NCBI GenBank assembly: GCA_030607895.1
Contig: JAUWJC010000205.1
Coordinates: 1-7,229 of the forward strand
Length of the DNA: 7,229 bases
Origin: Pirellulales bacterium
Lineage (GTDB): Bacteria; Planctomycetota; Planctomycetia; Pirellulales; Thermoguttaceae
Direction: 5' to 3'
Position numbers and translations under genes: made by a program. The number at the start of each line of letters is the position of its first letter. The stretch's first letter is position 1. Positions 1-5,516 of this stretch are shown one piece after another. The notes beneath the pieces are model-generated. The model saw only the letters and a program-made list of their open reading frames with translations. It searched no databases and was not told where the DNA came from.

Positions 1-75
1 ACCCTCCGCATATTCCGTCTTCGCGTATCGGTAGCCTCGAACCCCAAACCCGTGGTACAAAAAACTCGTGGACAT
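1..75 (-). CDS. ISL3-like transposase, N-terminal fragment cut by window edge
   Basis: Only the first 25 codons lie in the window; the gene continues off the left edge. The peptide starts MSTSFLYHGFGVRGY and continues RYAKTEYAEG, which resembles from memory the opening of ISL3-family (DDE) transposases, whose N-terminus typically reads MSTSLLYHxFG(I/L)xGY before a Cys-rich zinc-binding region. The ATG at 73-75 is preceded by a perfect Shine-Dalgarno AAGGAGG (minus strand, 83-89) at 7 nt spacing, which fixes the start. No catalytic residue is visible, so the family call rests on the N-terminal motif alone. The rest of the gene could be intact or broken. An inverted repeat covering the start codon suggests translational control. 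It could instead be another small protein, but the good start signal and the recognisable motif make a transposase the best reading. Confidence 0.72.
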   Translation of the reverse strand, partial: MSTSFLYHGFGVRGYRYAKTEYAEG

Positions 76-131
76 GCTGGGTCCTCCTTCTGAAGTCGAT
101 TGACAAAACTCCAGAATGGACCAGCATGTCC
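70..131. repeat. Inverted repeat enclosing the transposase start codon
   Basis: GGACATGCTGGGTCC at 70-84 and GGACCAGCATGTCC at 118-131 are reverse complements apart from one extra G, separated by 33 bases. In a minus-strand transcript they would form an 11-bp stem, a one-base bulge and 3 more pairs. The 3' arm contains the transposase AUG and the last two bases of its Shine-Dalgarno. It may be a translation-inhibiting fold-back structure, a subterminal repeat of the insertion sequence, or both. Confidence 0.75.
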
Positions 132-175
132 GCCTATTTTCAACCCCGCGCACTCTTCATCCGGATGAACCCCAT
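76..175 (-). mobile_element. Leader and probable outer end of an ISL3-like insertion sequence
   Basis: This is the non-coding sequence upstream of the truncated transposase. It contains the ribosome binding site, the inverted repeat described separately, and a perfect 14-bp palindrome TTCATCCGGATGAA at 156-169. Read on the minus strand, the stretch GGGGTTCATCCGGATGAAGAG (split here as GGGGTTCATCC and GGATGAAGAG) begins near 174 and could be the terminal inverted repeat, since ISL3 ends commonly begin with GG. The exact end and any 8-bp target duplication cannot be fixed because the other end of the element lies outside the window. The right boundary given is therefore a guess. Confidence 0.4.
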
Positions 176-209
176 TTGTGCTGTCGGCCGCCCAATTCCG
201 CGTGTAGGC

Positions 210-290
210 CGTGGTGCACTGAGCGAGCGAAACCACGTGGAGCATAGCCGTGCGGACGTGCTGGGTCCAGGACTTGGGAAGTGCGATTGA
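210..290 (-). mobile_element. Decayed second copy of the ISL3-like 5' region
   Basis: GGACGTGCTGGGTCC at 254-268 matches 70-84 at 14 of 15 bases, and GAAGTGCGATTGA at 278-290 matches GAAGTCGATTGA at 92-103 with one extra base. Order and orientation are the same as in the transposase leader. The equivalent of the start codon is ACG (257-259 on the minus strand), and the place of the Shine-Dalgarno (about 267-273) no longer matches AAGGAGG. Weak similarity may continue towards 215, where the minus strand reads TCCACGTGGTTTCGCTCG. A 6-bp inverted repeat CGTGGT/ACCACG (210-215 and 232-237) also lies here. This looks like a relic of an older insertion of a related element. The remaining intergenic bases up to 499 hold only the nonamer repeats; no gene is apparent. 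Confidence 0.5.
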
Positions 291-308
291 GCTCTTACGA
301 GTTTGTAC

Positions 309-405
309 TACGAAGAGCACGAAGCCAGGAAAGGCCAACCCCCGAACGAGGTGCACTTCCGAGATATCCTGCTTCTCTCTTCGTGTTCTTCGTGTCCTTC
401 GTGGT
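309..405. repeat. Inverted pair of 9-bp tandem repeats (CACGAAGRA type)
   Basis: The right block at 379-405 consists of three consecutive nonamers, CTTCGTGTT, CTTCGTGTC and CTTCGTGGT. The left block at 309-326 holds two units in the opposite orientation, TACGAAGAG and CACGAAGCC. The 52-base spacer contains no recognisable gene. Short tandem repeats of this sequence are, to my knowledge, scattered between genes in many bacterial genomes including planctomycetes. The open frame that runs through here is a by-product of the repeat period being a multiple of three, not a gene. Confidence 0.75.
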
Positions 406-499
406 AGATCAATAGCCCCCCGAGGATCGTGTTGTCAAGCTGCAATAATCGTATGACATCAGGCCATTTCCTTCCATTGGAACAAGGCCACGGGCCGTT

Positions 500-2509
500 T
501 TAGAAGGGCCCTATACCTTGGAACCGGGCGTCTTTGATCTGGTCCATCGCTCGTTGGGCCTGGTCGCGTAAATGGTGTGCCTTCCGGCCTTCCTGCCGGA
601 TCCGATCCAACACGACCTCGAATGCCTGCACCAGGGCGCTCTCGCGCTGCTGGAGATTCAACGCCCAGCGGAGTTCCGAGTCGGCCAGGTCGGCCAACTC
701 GGCGGCCAGGGGGTTCATCCAGCCGGGCTGCGTCCGCTCGTAGTCGGAGAAATGGGTGATCTTCTCCGGCGTTAGAAAGCGGCGGTACTCCAGCAGCTTG
801 CGAGTCTCGCTATCGAACAGCGGGATGGTGAACGGGCTGCCGGCGATTCGCATCCGCCGCCGTGGCAAAGCGGACAGGATCAACAACCGTAGCGTCTCGA
901 CCAACTCTTCCGGCGTAGTGTCGAAGTCGGTCAAGAGCAGGAAGACGGCATAGTCCTGCCGCGTGCGGTCCAGGGCATCGAGCACGGTTGTCAGTTGGCC
1001 GATGGTGTGGCGTTTTCGCCACCGCATGAGCAGTTCCGGATTGAACGATTCGGCACCCACCTGGATCATCGGTTCGAGCCGGTCGATCCAGCGGAGCAGT
1101 TCACCGTGTACTTCACCCCGCGACGTGAGCAGCGAGCATGGGTTGGTTTGGAAGCCAAGCCGGTACCGGTGCTTCAAGGGGCTTTTGTCCCAAAGCCTGA
1201 AGAACTCGACCGCCCGACGGCGGTTCAGAAAGAAATCTTCGTCGTAGACGGCCGCCCAGGCGACTTCTGCTTCTGCGAGCACCGGATCGTTTGTGTATTC
1301 GAACAGTTTCCAGCGCGTGACTTTGATCGTGCCGTCGGTCACCTTGGCGTCGGCCGCCTCGATTTCTTCAAGCAGTTGTTCGGCCGATTTGGTGCGAACC
1401 TGTCGGCCGTGCAGCTTGGCGCAGAAGGTGCATGCCCCAGGGCATCCCCGCCCGGCGGTGAAAAACAGGCTGTCGAACTCCCGATCAAAACCTTCCAGCA
1501 CCGACCAGTCCAACCGATTGGCGGCAATCACGTCGGAGGACGCCACCGGCCGGATCCTGTTGCGCAACGACTTGAGTACCTTGTCGCCGCCCTTGTGCCG
1601 CACGTCCAACACGGTCCGCTCGTATCCATCGGCGGGCAAGGTGTTGTGATAGATTCGGTCTGCGTGGTGGAAGGCCAATCCGGGGATGTCCGCCTGGAGA
1701 TCTTTGGAGTTGGGTTGCCATGCCAGCGTCAAGAATCGGTTCAACGGTTCTTCGGCCTCGCCGGCGAAGACGTAATCGGCTCCCGACTCTTCGAGCACTT
1801 CTTTTGGATGGCTGGTTGGCGTGGGTCCGCCGAGCACGATTTCCGCCTTCGAGAACAGTCGCACCGCGCGGATGTACTTCTTGACATCCTGGAAATCGCC
1901 CCCCTCGATGCGGAACCCGACAACGTGCGGATCGAACTCGATCAGCTTGCCGACGAACCGCCCACCCGCGGCCGTCAAGGCGCGTCGGGCCGGCTGCTTC
2001 AGCGTCCCGTCCGGCTCAAAAAACCGGTCCGTCAGCCCCCTGCCTTCGGCAAACCGCCGGATGGCTGCAAGAAACTGCTCGGCCTCGAAATGCTCGGGAA
2101 CGTAGACATCGAGGTTTCCGCCGGCGGCGACAATTCGATATGTGCAGCGACGCCGGTCGTCGTGGATTTCCACGGTGCTCCGATCGGTCCGAACCACATG
2201 GGCGTCGTCCGACAGGGGCCTTCGGCGTCGGGCGAACGAATCGATCAGCTTCGGGTCGACGGGTCCCGGGGCGAGGAAGTGGCCGTCTTCCGGGTCCAGC
2301 CGGAAGATTCGCCCCGGCTGTAACTGGTAGACAACCACGTTGGCCAACCGCCGGCGTTTGGCCCAGGAGGCCAACTCGATAATGCCGCTGGGCCAGCCGG
2401 AGCAGCCGAACAACAGCCGCACCATACCGGCCGCCGACGCCCGGCCCTTGGGCTTTTGCCCCGGCAAAGCCGGGGGCTGAGGGACGTTTTCAACACCAAC
2501 GCTGGACAC
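500..2509 (-). CDS. Radical SAM protein with cobalamin-binding-like domain
   Basis: The 669-residue product has a Rossmann-like segment at about 184-262 (FDPHVVGFRIEGG, then LGGPTPTSHP at 226-235, then DYVFAGEAEEP at 245-255). This layout is typical of the B12-binding region in front of many radical SAM enzymes. It lacks a clear DxHxxG motif, so His-ligated cobalamin is not supported. The radical SAM core follows. GCPGACTFC supplies C356, C360 and C363 (CxxxCxxC) for the 4Fe-4S cluster; DEDFFLNRRRA (423-433) and IQVGAESF (482-489) match core strands of the Elp3-like superfamily. Family members generate a 5'-deoxyadenosyl radical; the substrate here is unknown. A distinctive 180-residue N-terminal region contains RLLFGCSGWPSG. 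The listed start is GTG at 2507-2509 behind a weak GGAAAG and 36 bases from a TATAAT box. An ATG at 2423-2425 (residue 29) is a serious alternative because the first 28 residues are Pro/Gly-rich and overlap a hairpin repeat. It is probably monocistronic. No terminator was seen after 500. Confidence 0.9.
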   Translation of the reverse strand: MSSVGVENVPQPPALPGQKPKGRASAAGMVRLLFGCSGWPSGIIELASWAKRRRLANVVVYQLQPGRIFRLDPEDGHFLAPGPVDPKLIDSFARRRRPLSDDAHVVRTDRSTVEIHDDRRRCTYRIVAAGGNLDVYVPEHFEAEQFLAAIRRFAEGRGLTDRFFEPDGTLKQPARRALTAAGGRFVGKLIEFDPHVVGFRIEGGDFQDVKKYIRAVRLFSKAEIVLGGPTPTSHPKEVLEESGADYVFAGEAEEPLNRFLTLAWQPNSKDLQADIPGLAFHHADRIYHNTLPADGYERTVLDVRHKGGDKVLKSLRNRIRPVASSDVIAANRLDWSVLEGFDREFDSLFFTAGRGCPGACTFCAKLHGRQVRTKSAEQLLEEIEAADAKVTDGTIKVTRWKLFEYTNDPVLAEAEVAWAAVYDEDFFLNRRRAVEFFRLWDKSPLKHRYRLGFQTNPCSLLTSRGEVHGELLRWIDRLEPMIQVGAESFNPELLMRWRKRHTIGQLTTVLDALDRTRQDYAVFLLLTDFDTTPEELVETLRLLILSALPRRRMRIAGSPFTIPLFDSETRKLLEYRRFLTPEKITHFSDYERTQPGWMNPLAAELADLADSELRWALNLQQRESALVQAFEVVLDRIRQEGRKAHHLRDQAQRAMDQIKDARFQGIGPF
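2459..2475. repeat. GC-rich hairpin, CCCCGGC-AAA-GCCGGGG
   Basis: A perfect 7-bp stem with a 3-base loop lies inside the first 17 codons of the radical SAM frame as drawn from 2509. Stem-loops of this composition are usual between genes or in leaders rather than inside conserved domains. Its presence therefore argues that translation begins downstream at 2425, with the hairpin in the 5' leader. It could also be an ordinary coding sequence for ALPGQ. Confidence 0.55.
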
Positions 2510-2544
2510 GGGAGGCTTTCCACAACAGGAATTACATATCTACC

Positions 2545-2550
2545 ATTATA
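2545..2550 (-). promoter_or_regulatory. Consensus -10 box for the radical SAM gene
   Basis: The minus strand reads GCGGTATAATGG, an exact TATAAT. No good -35 is found at 16-18 bases upstream (the candidates are GCGTAA or TGCGTA). Transcription would begin near 2538, giving a leader of about 29 bases to the GTG at 2509 or about 113 to the ATG at 2425. Confidence 0.45.
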
Positions 2551-2591
2551 CCGCTTTTACACAAGAATTACGCAGTGGGGCCTTCCGTTGC

Positions 2592-2620
2592 TTGCGAAAC
2601 GCATCGGCCGGCCGGATAAT
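2592..2620 (+). promoter_or_regulatory. Sigma70-like promoter for the TIM-barrel gene
   Basis: TTGCGA at 2592-2597 and GATAAT at 2615-2620 are separated by 17 bases, the ideal spacing. Transcription would start near 2627, giving a leader of about 73 bases before the ATG at 2700. It is divergent from the radical SAM promoter, so both genes share this roughly 190-bp regulatory region. An open frame starting with TTG at 2592 lies on top of this promoter and is unlikely to be translated. Confidence 0.45.
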
Positions 2621-2699
2621 CGGTATATGGTGTAAGCTCGACATCTTGCACCGTGAAGACCGCACCTACCGGAGACCACCTGACGAAAGGCCCCACACC

Positions 2700-3614
2700 A
2701 TGACCGATTCATCCCGCCGCGATTTTTTCAAGCATTCGATATCCTTTGGCGCCGCCGCGCTTGCCGCCGGTTCGTTGAACAATTTGGCCTGGGGAGCCGA
2801 GAAACCCGGCTCGAAGATGAAGTACGGGTTGGTAACCTATATGTGGGGCGCCGACTGGGACCTGCCGACATTGATCGGCAACCTCCAGAAGGCCAAAGTG
2901 CTCGGCGTGGAACTACGGACCACGCACGCCCATGGCGTGGAGCGGGACTTGAACGCCCAACAACGCAAACAGGTTAAGAAGCGGTTCGACGACAGCCCGG
3001 TCACATTGGTCGGCTTGGGATCTAACGAGCGCTTCGACGACCCGGACCCCAAGGTGGTCCAACGGGCGATCCGTGCGACCAAGGAATTCATCAAGCTTAG
3101 CCACGACGTGGGCGCAAGCGGCGTGAAGGTCAAGCCGAACAGTTTCCATAAGGGCGTATCGCACGAAAAGACGATCGAGCAGATCGGCAAGTCGCTGAAC
3201 ATAGTTGGGGCGTTCGGTGCCGACTACGGCCAGCAGATTCGCCTGGAAACCCACGGAAGCTGCAGCCCGCCGCCAATCATGAAGCAGATCATGGACGTGG
3301 CCGATCATCGCAACGTGGCCATCTGTTGGAACTCGAACGCACCCGACCTGAAGGGTCCCCGCAACACGAAAGAGGAGAACCTCCAGTACAATTTCAATCT
3401 ATTGGCGGACCGGCTCGGCGCGACAACCCACGTGCGGACGCTCGACTGGCCCGACTATCCGTTCCAGGTGCTGATCGACTTGATGGTGAAGATGGACTAC
3501 GCCGGTTGGTTGATGCTGGAGGCCGGTGGTGCTCCCAAAGACCGCGTCAAGGCCCTGGCCGAGCAAGGCGAGTTGTTCAAAAAGATGGTGGCTAAGTCCC
3601 AATTGGCCCTTTGA
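2700..3614 (+). CDS. Tat-exported TIM-barrel protein, sugar phosphate isomerase/epimerase-like
   Basis: The 304-residue protein begins with a twin-arginine signal, SRRDFFKHS (R6, R7), then a hydrophobic stretch (FGAAALAAGSL) and a likely cleavage site near AWGA-E at 31-34. It is therefore probably secreted to the periplasm in folded form. The mature part is a xylose isomerase-like (AP_endonuc_2) TIM barrel. Visible landmarks are LETHG (E183), the ICWNSN strand (208-213), THVRTLDWPDYPF (H244, followed by the usual DYPW-like turn) and GWLMLEAG (E274). E183, H244 and E274 are likely metal-binding or catalytic positions by family analogy. Such Tat-exported barrels are strongly expanded in planctomycetes and are presumed to act on sugars or sugar acids, but the substrate cannot be inferred here. 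The ATG at 2700 is chosen over an in-frame TTG at 2592 because the Tat signal starts there and GAAAGG lies 9 bases upstream (2685-2690). No sugar-degradation genes adjoin it. Confidence 0.9.
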   Translation: MTDSSRRDFFKHSISFGAAALAAGSLNNLAWGAEKPGSKMKYGLVTYMWGADWDLPTLIGNLQKAKVLGVELRTTHAHGVERDLNAQQRKQVKKRFDDSPVTLVGLGSNERFDDPDPKVVQRAIRATKEFIKLSHDVGASGVKVKPNSFHKGVSHEKTIEQIGKSLNIVGAFGADYGQQIRLETHGSCSPPPIMKQIMDVADHRNVAICWNSNAPDLKGPRNTKEENLQYNFNLLADRLGATTHVRTLDWPDYPFQVLIDLMVKMDYAGWLMLEAGGAPKDRVKALAEQGELFKKMVAKSQLAL

Positions 3615-3674
3615 TTCCACTTTGCGTCCCACTGCTAATGTGGTACGGTATGTCGAGATTTGATCTATCGCAGG

Positions 3675-3704
3675 TTTACAAGTCAGGAGCTTTTCGGGTA
3701 TTCT
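3675..3704 (+). promoter_or_regulatory. Possible promoter for the methyltransferase gene
   Basis: TTTACA (3675-3680) and TATTCT (3699-3704) are separated by 18 bases in the 168-bp gap after the TIM-barrel gene. Between this promoter and the start codon lie two short hairpins, AAAACA-AGCC-TGTTTT (3726-3741) and ACAAG-CTTT-CTTGT (3748-3761), of unknown significance. The match is modest. Confidence 0.28.
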
Positions 3705-3782
3705 TCTCATTTTGCCCAGAGTGAAAAAACAAGCCTGTTTTACTTGAACAAGCTTTCTTGTGGTCACATGGAGATGAAGAGC

Positions 3783-4568
3783 ATGGCCGCTAATACTATC
3801 CTCCAGGCGTTCAAGTTGAAAGGGCGCGAATTAGACCTGTACATTTCTCCGGACGACCTATTCGTCCCCAATGCCGTGAGCAGACTGTTCGCCAAAATCG
3901 TCGACATCAAGGCGGGCGACACGGTGTTCGATATCGGGACAGGCGTTGGCGTGCTGGCGGTTTGGGCGGCCCTTCAACCGTGTGAGGAAGTCCATGCGGT
4001 CGACCCAGTCCCCGCGCATTGCATCCTGGTAGCTGAGAATGCCGAGTTGCATGGGGTCGACGACAAGCTCCGGGTTTACCAGGGGAGCCTCTTCGACCCC
4101 CTGCCGGCCGACCTCAAGGCGGACGCCATCATCGGCGACGTCTCCGGAATTGCCGACGCGCCCGGTAAATCGCTCGGTTGGTATTCTTCAGACGTTCCCA
4201 CCGGCGGCAGCGACGGCACCGACGTGATCATCGAATTGCTCAAGGCAGCCCGTAATCGGTTGACCAGCCGCGGCCGTCTGTACTTTCCCGTCGCCGTTGG
4301 GCTATCCGACGACGAAAAAATCATGGCGGCGGCCCAACAGTGCTACGGAAACCTCGACCGCAAGGTGAACGTCTGGTTCCCGTTGTCGGAAGAGGAATAC
4401 GAAGTGGTGGCCGGCTGCCTGCCGCCCGCGCTTCTGGCCAGAATCCAACGACGCGGCTCGCGAATGGCGTGGAACGGGCATATCTACGAAGCCACATGCC
4501 CCAAGTGGGCCGAGACCGGCGAAGACGCTACGCGCAGAGAACCGGTCTACCGACAGCATTTGGGTTAG
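3783..4568 (+). CDS. Class I SAM-dependent methyltransferase, PrmC/PrmA-like fold
   Basis: The 261-residue protein has a single Rossmann-fold methyltransferase domain. Motif I is VFDIGTGVG (48-56). The ribose-binding acidic residue is in HAVDP (D74), and the next SAM-contact region is VYQGSLFDP (98-106). Strand 4 is ADAIIGDVSGIAD (113-125). The segment PTGGSDGTDVIIELLKAA (139-156) and the following SRGRLYFPVAVG (162-173) match the region after motif IV in PrmC/HemK-like enzymes. The NPPY tetrapeptide expected at motif IV is replaced by GDVS, so methylation of a planar amide or base nitrogen by the PrmC mechanism is not supported and the substrate is unknown. The C-terminal 60 residues are not recognised. 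An in-frame TTG at 3660 and ATGs at 3768 and 3774 exist; ATG 3783 is preferred because GGAG (3770-3773) lies 9 bases upstream. The gene is probably transcribed separately from the TIM-barrel gene and converges on the mobA unit. Confidence 0.85.
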   Translation: MAANTILQAFKLKGRELDLYISPDDLFVPNAVSRLFAKIVDIKAGDTVFDIGTGVGVLAVWAALQPCEEVHAVDPVPAHCILVAENAELHGVDDKLRVYQGSLFDPLPADLKADAIIGDVSGIADAPGKSLGWYSSDVPTGGSDGTDVIIELLKAARNRLTSRGRLYFPVAVGLSDDEKIMAAAQQCYGNLDRKVNVWFPLSEEEYEVVAGCLPPALLARIQRRGSRMAWNGHIYEATCPKWAETGEDATRREPVYRQHLG

Positions 4569-4592
4569 TAGTCCTTCACAATTCAGTTGTAG

Positions 4593-4673
4593 TTGTAGGG
4601 TGGGTCGAGGTACGAGACCCACGCGGGAACAACTGACAAGACCGGGGGGCGCGACCCGCGACCCACCCTACAA
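4593..4673. terminator. Compound inverted repeat between convergent genes
   Basis: TTGTAGGGTGGGTCG (4593-4607) and CGACCCACCCTACAA (4659-4673) are perfect 15-bp reverse complements. Nested inside are alternative pairings: GTGGGTC (4600-4606) with GACCCAC (4616-4622), and CGCGGG (4622-4627) with CCCGCG (4655-4660). It sits between the methyltransferase stop at 4568 and the small-ORF stop at 4700, which are read towards each other. A two-way transcription barrier is therefore plausible, although no T-run follows the outer stem. Repeats starting GTAGGGTGGGTCG are familiar as dispersed intergenic elements in diverse bacteria, so it may be one of those. Confidence 0.6.
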
Positions 4674-4699
4674 TCTCAATCTACGACGAGCCTCTGTCT

Positions 4700-4846
4700 T
4701 CACGAGAATAACGAATAGAAGACAACTGCCGCAGCCAAGAACATGGCTGTGTTTATGAGGATTGCACTGTAAAGGTACCATCCGGCCCGTTGTCGCACCT
4801 CGGCCCGTGTTGCAAACGACGCTACGGTTCGTAGTTGCTGAACCAT
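4700..4846 (-). CDS. Small single-pass membrane protein coupled to mobA
   Basis: This 48-residue ORF begins with ATG (4844-4846) inside the last codons of mobA, overlapping it by 25 bases in another frame. It is preceded by GGGAGAG (minus strand, 4855-4861) at 8 bases, a good ribosome binding site embedded in mobA. The product has a basic, amphipathic N-terminal half (MVQQLRTVASFATRAEVRQR), then one hydrophobic segment from about W23 to F47 (WYLYSAILI, NTAMFLAAAVVFYSLFS), and ends at TGA just after the helix. Arginines at 14, 18 and 20 precede the helix, predicting an N-inside, C-outside topology by the positive-inside rule. I do not recognise the family. Overlap and ribosome binding site imply translational coupling to mobA as the last gene of the MATE-mobA unit. 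It could still be a chance frame, but the compositional pattern argues for a real protein. Confidence 0.62.
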   Translation of the reverse strand: MVQQLRTVASFATRAEVRQRAGWYLYSAILINTAMFLAAAVVFYSLFS

Positions 4847-5466
4847 TCGCTCGACTCTCCCGCCTGCTCCAACGCCGCACGGTAGTCGGCCGGACTGTTG
4901 ATGTTTGCCAGGCTGGCCAGCTTCGGATCGACGTCGGTCAGTTCGTCCGCGGTAATCCGCCGGGTGCGAACCCGATCGAACAGATAGGCCGGACGCAATC
5001 GGCCGGTGGCCAGGAGCAATTCCACTTCTGACAGAACACTACAATTGTATACGGCCGCAAGCGGTTCGTCGAACCCGTCGACGTGCGGCACTCCGACATC
5101 GTATCCTTCCGAAAGCCCGATCACGCGGCGGACGAACTCGGGCAGTAGAAGCGGCACGTCGCAGCCGGTTACGAAGGCCGATTCCGCCCGATCCCCCAGC
5201 GTCCGGAGCCCGCCCGCCAGTCCTTCCAACGGTCCGCGGTCCGGTTGCCGGTCGTGGACTACCGAGACTGTCGCCCGTAGCGGTGGAAGCTTCTGTTCGG
5301 GCGCGGCCACGACGACGACCGGCCCAACCGCCTCGCCCAGCAGTCGCACCACACGCACCAGCATCGACTCGCTACCGAACGGGAGCATCGCCTTCGCTTG
5401 TCCCATCCGGCGGCTTCGTCCACCGCAAAGGACAATGCCGGCGGCGGTGAGAGTGGACTCCGTCAT
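4822..5466 (-). CDS. mobA: Molybdenum cofactor guanylyltransferase MobA
   Basis: MobA transfers GMP from GTP to Mo-molybdopterin in the cytoplasm, forming the MGD cofactor of DMSO reductase-family enzymes such as nitrate reductases and formate dehydrogenases. The 214-residue product, slightly longer than the E. coli enzyme (about 194), shows the family motifs in order. These are GIVLCGGRSRRMGQAKAMLPFG (residues 10-31, with G15-G16, R20-M21-G22 and K25 binding the nucleotide), DRGPLEGLAGGL (76-87), FVTGCDVPLL (98-107, with D103 as the metal-binding Asp), DEPLAAVYN, and near the C-terminus NINSPADY in place of the usual NxNTPEDL. The EPLAAVYN and NINSPADY segments favour MobA over the related cytidylyltransferase MocA. 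ATG at 5464-5466 begins just before the first strand; GGAG lies only 3 bases upstream, so the ribosome binding site is poor. It starts 50 bases after the MATE stop and is probably cotranscribed. No other molybdopterin gene is in the window. Confidence 0.92.
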   Translation of the reverse strand: MTESTLTAAGIVLCGGRSRRMGQAKAMLPFGSESMLVRVVRLLGEAVGPVVVVAAPEQKLPPLRATVSVVHDRQPDRGPLEGLAGGLRTLGDRAESAFVTGCDVPLLLPEFVRRVIGLSEGYDVGVPHVDGFDEPLAAVYNCSVLSEVELLLATGRLRPAYLFDRVRTRRITADELTDVDPKLASLANINSPADYRAALEQAGESSEWFSNYEP

Positions 5467-5516
5467 TCGCTCCGAGGCCCCGTGTTTGTTGTTCGTGTTG
5501 TCGCAACATTCCAGTC

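Noticed and set aside
3..290. Long stop-free plus-strand frame from the left edge
   Set aside because: It runs antisense through the transposase start, the inverted repeat and the decayed copy; the composition is not protein-like, so it is a chance frame.
309..405. CRISPR array or phage attachment site
   Set aside because: The repeats are 9 bp in direct tandem without spacers, and no cas or integrase gene is present.
250..456. Plus-strand open frame of 68 codons in the left intergenic region
   Set aside because: Its middle is a translation of the 9-bp tandem repeat (RVLRVLRG), its start lies in the decayed IS copy, and it has no ribosome binding site or recognisable domain.
995..2323. 442-codon plus-strand frame opposite the radical SAM gene
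   Set aside because: It is antisense to a gene with clear catalytic motifs. Long antisense frames are common in GC-rich genes, and no domain was recognised in it.
2592..2699. N-terminal extension of the TIM-barrel protein from TTG 2592
   Set aside because: It overlaps a good promoter and would bury the twin-arginine signal 36 residues inside the protein.
3726..3761. Two short hairpins in the methyltransferase leader as a riboswitch or attenuator
   Set aside because: The stems are only 5-6 bp and AT-rich, with no conserved aptamer features recognised.
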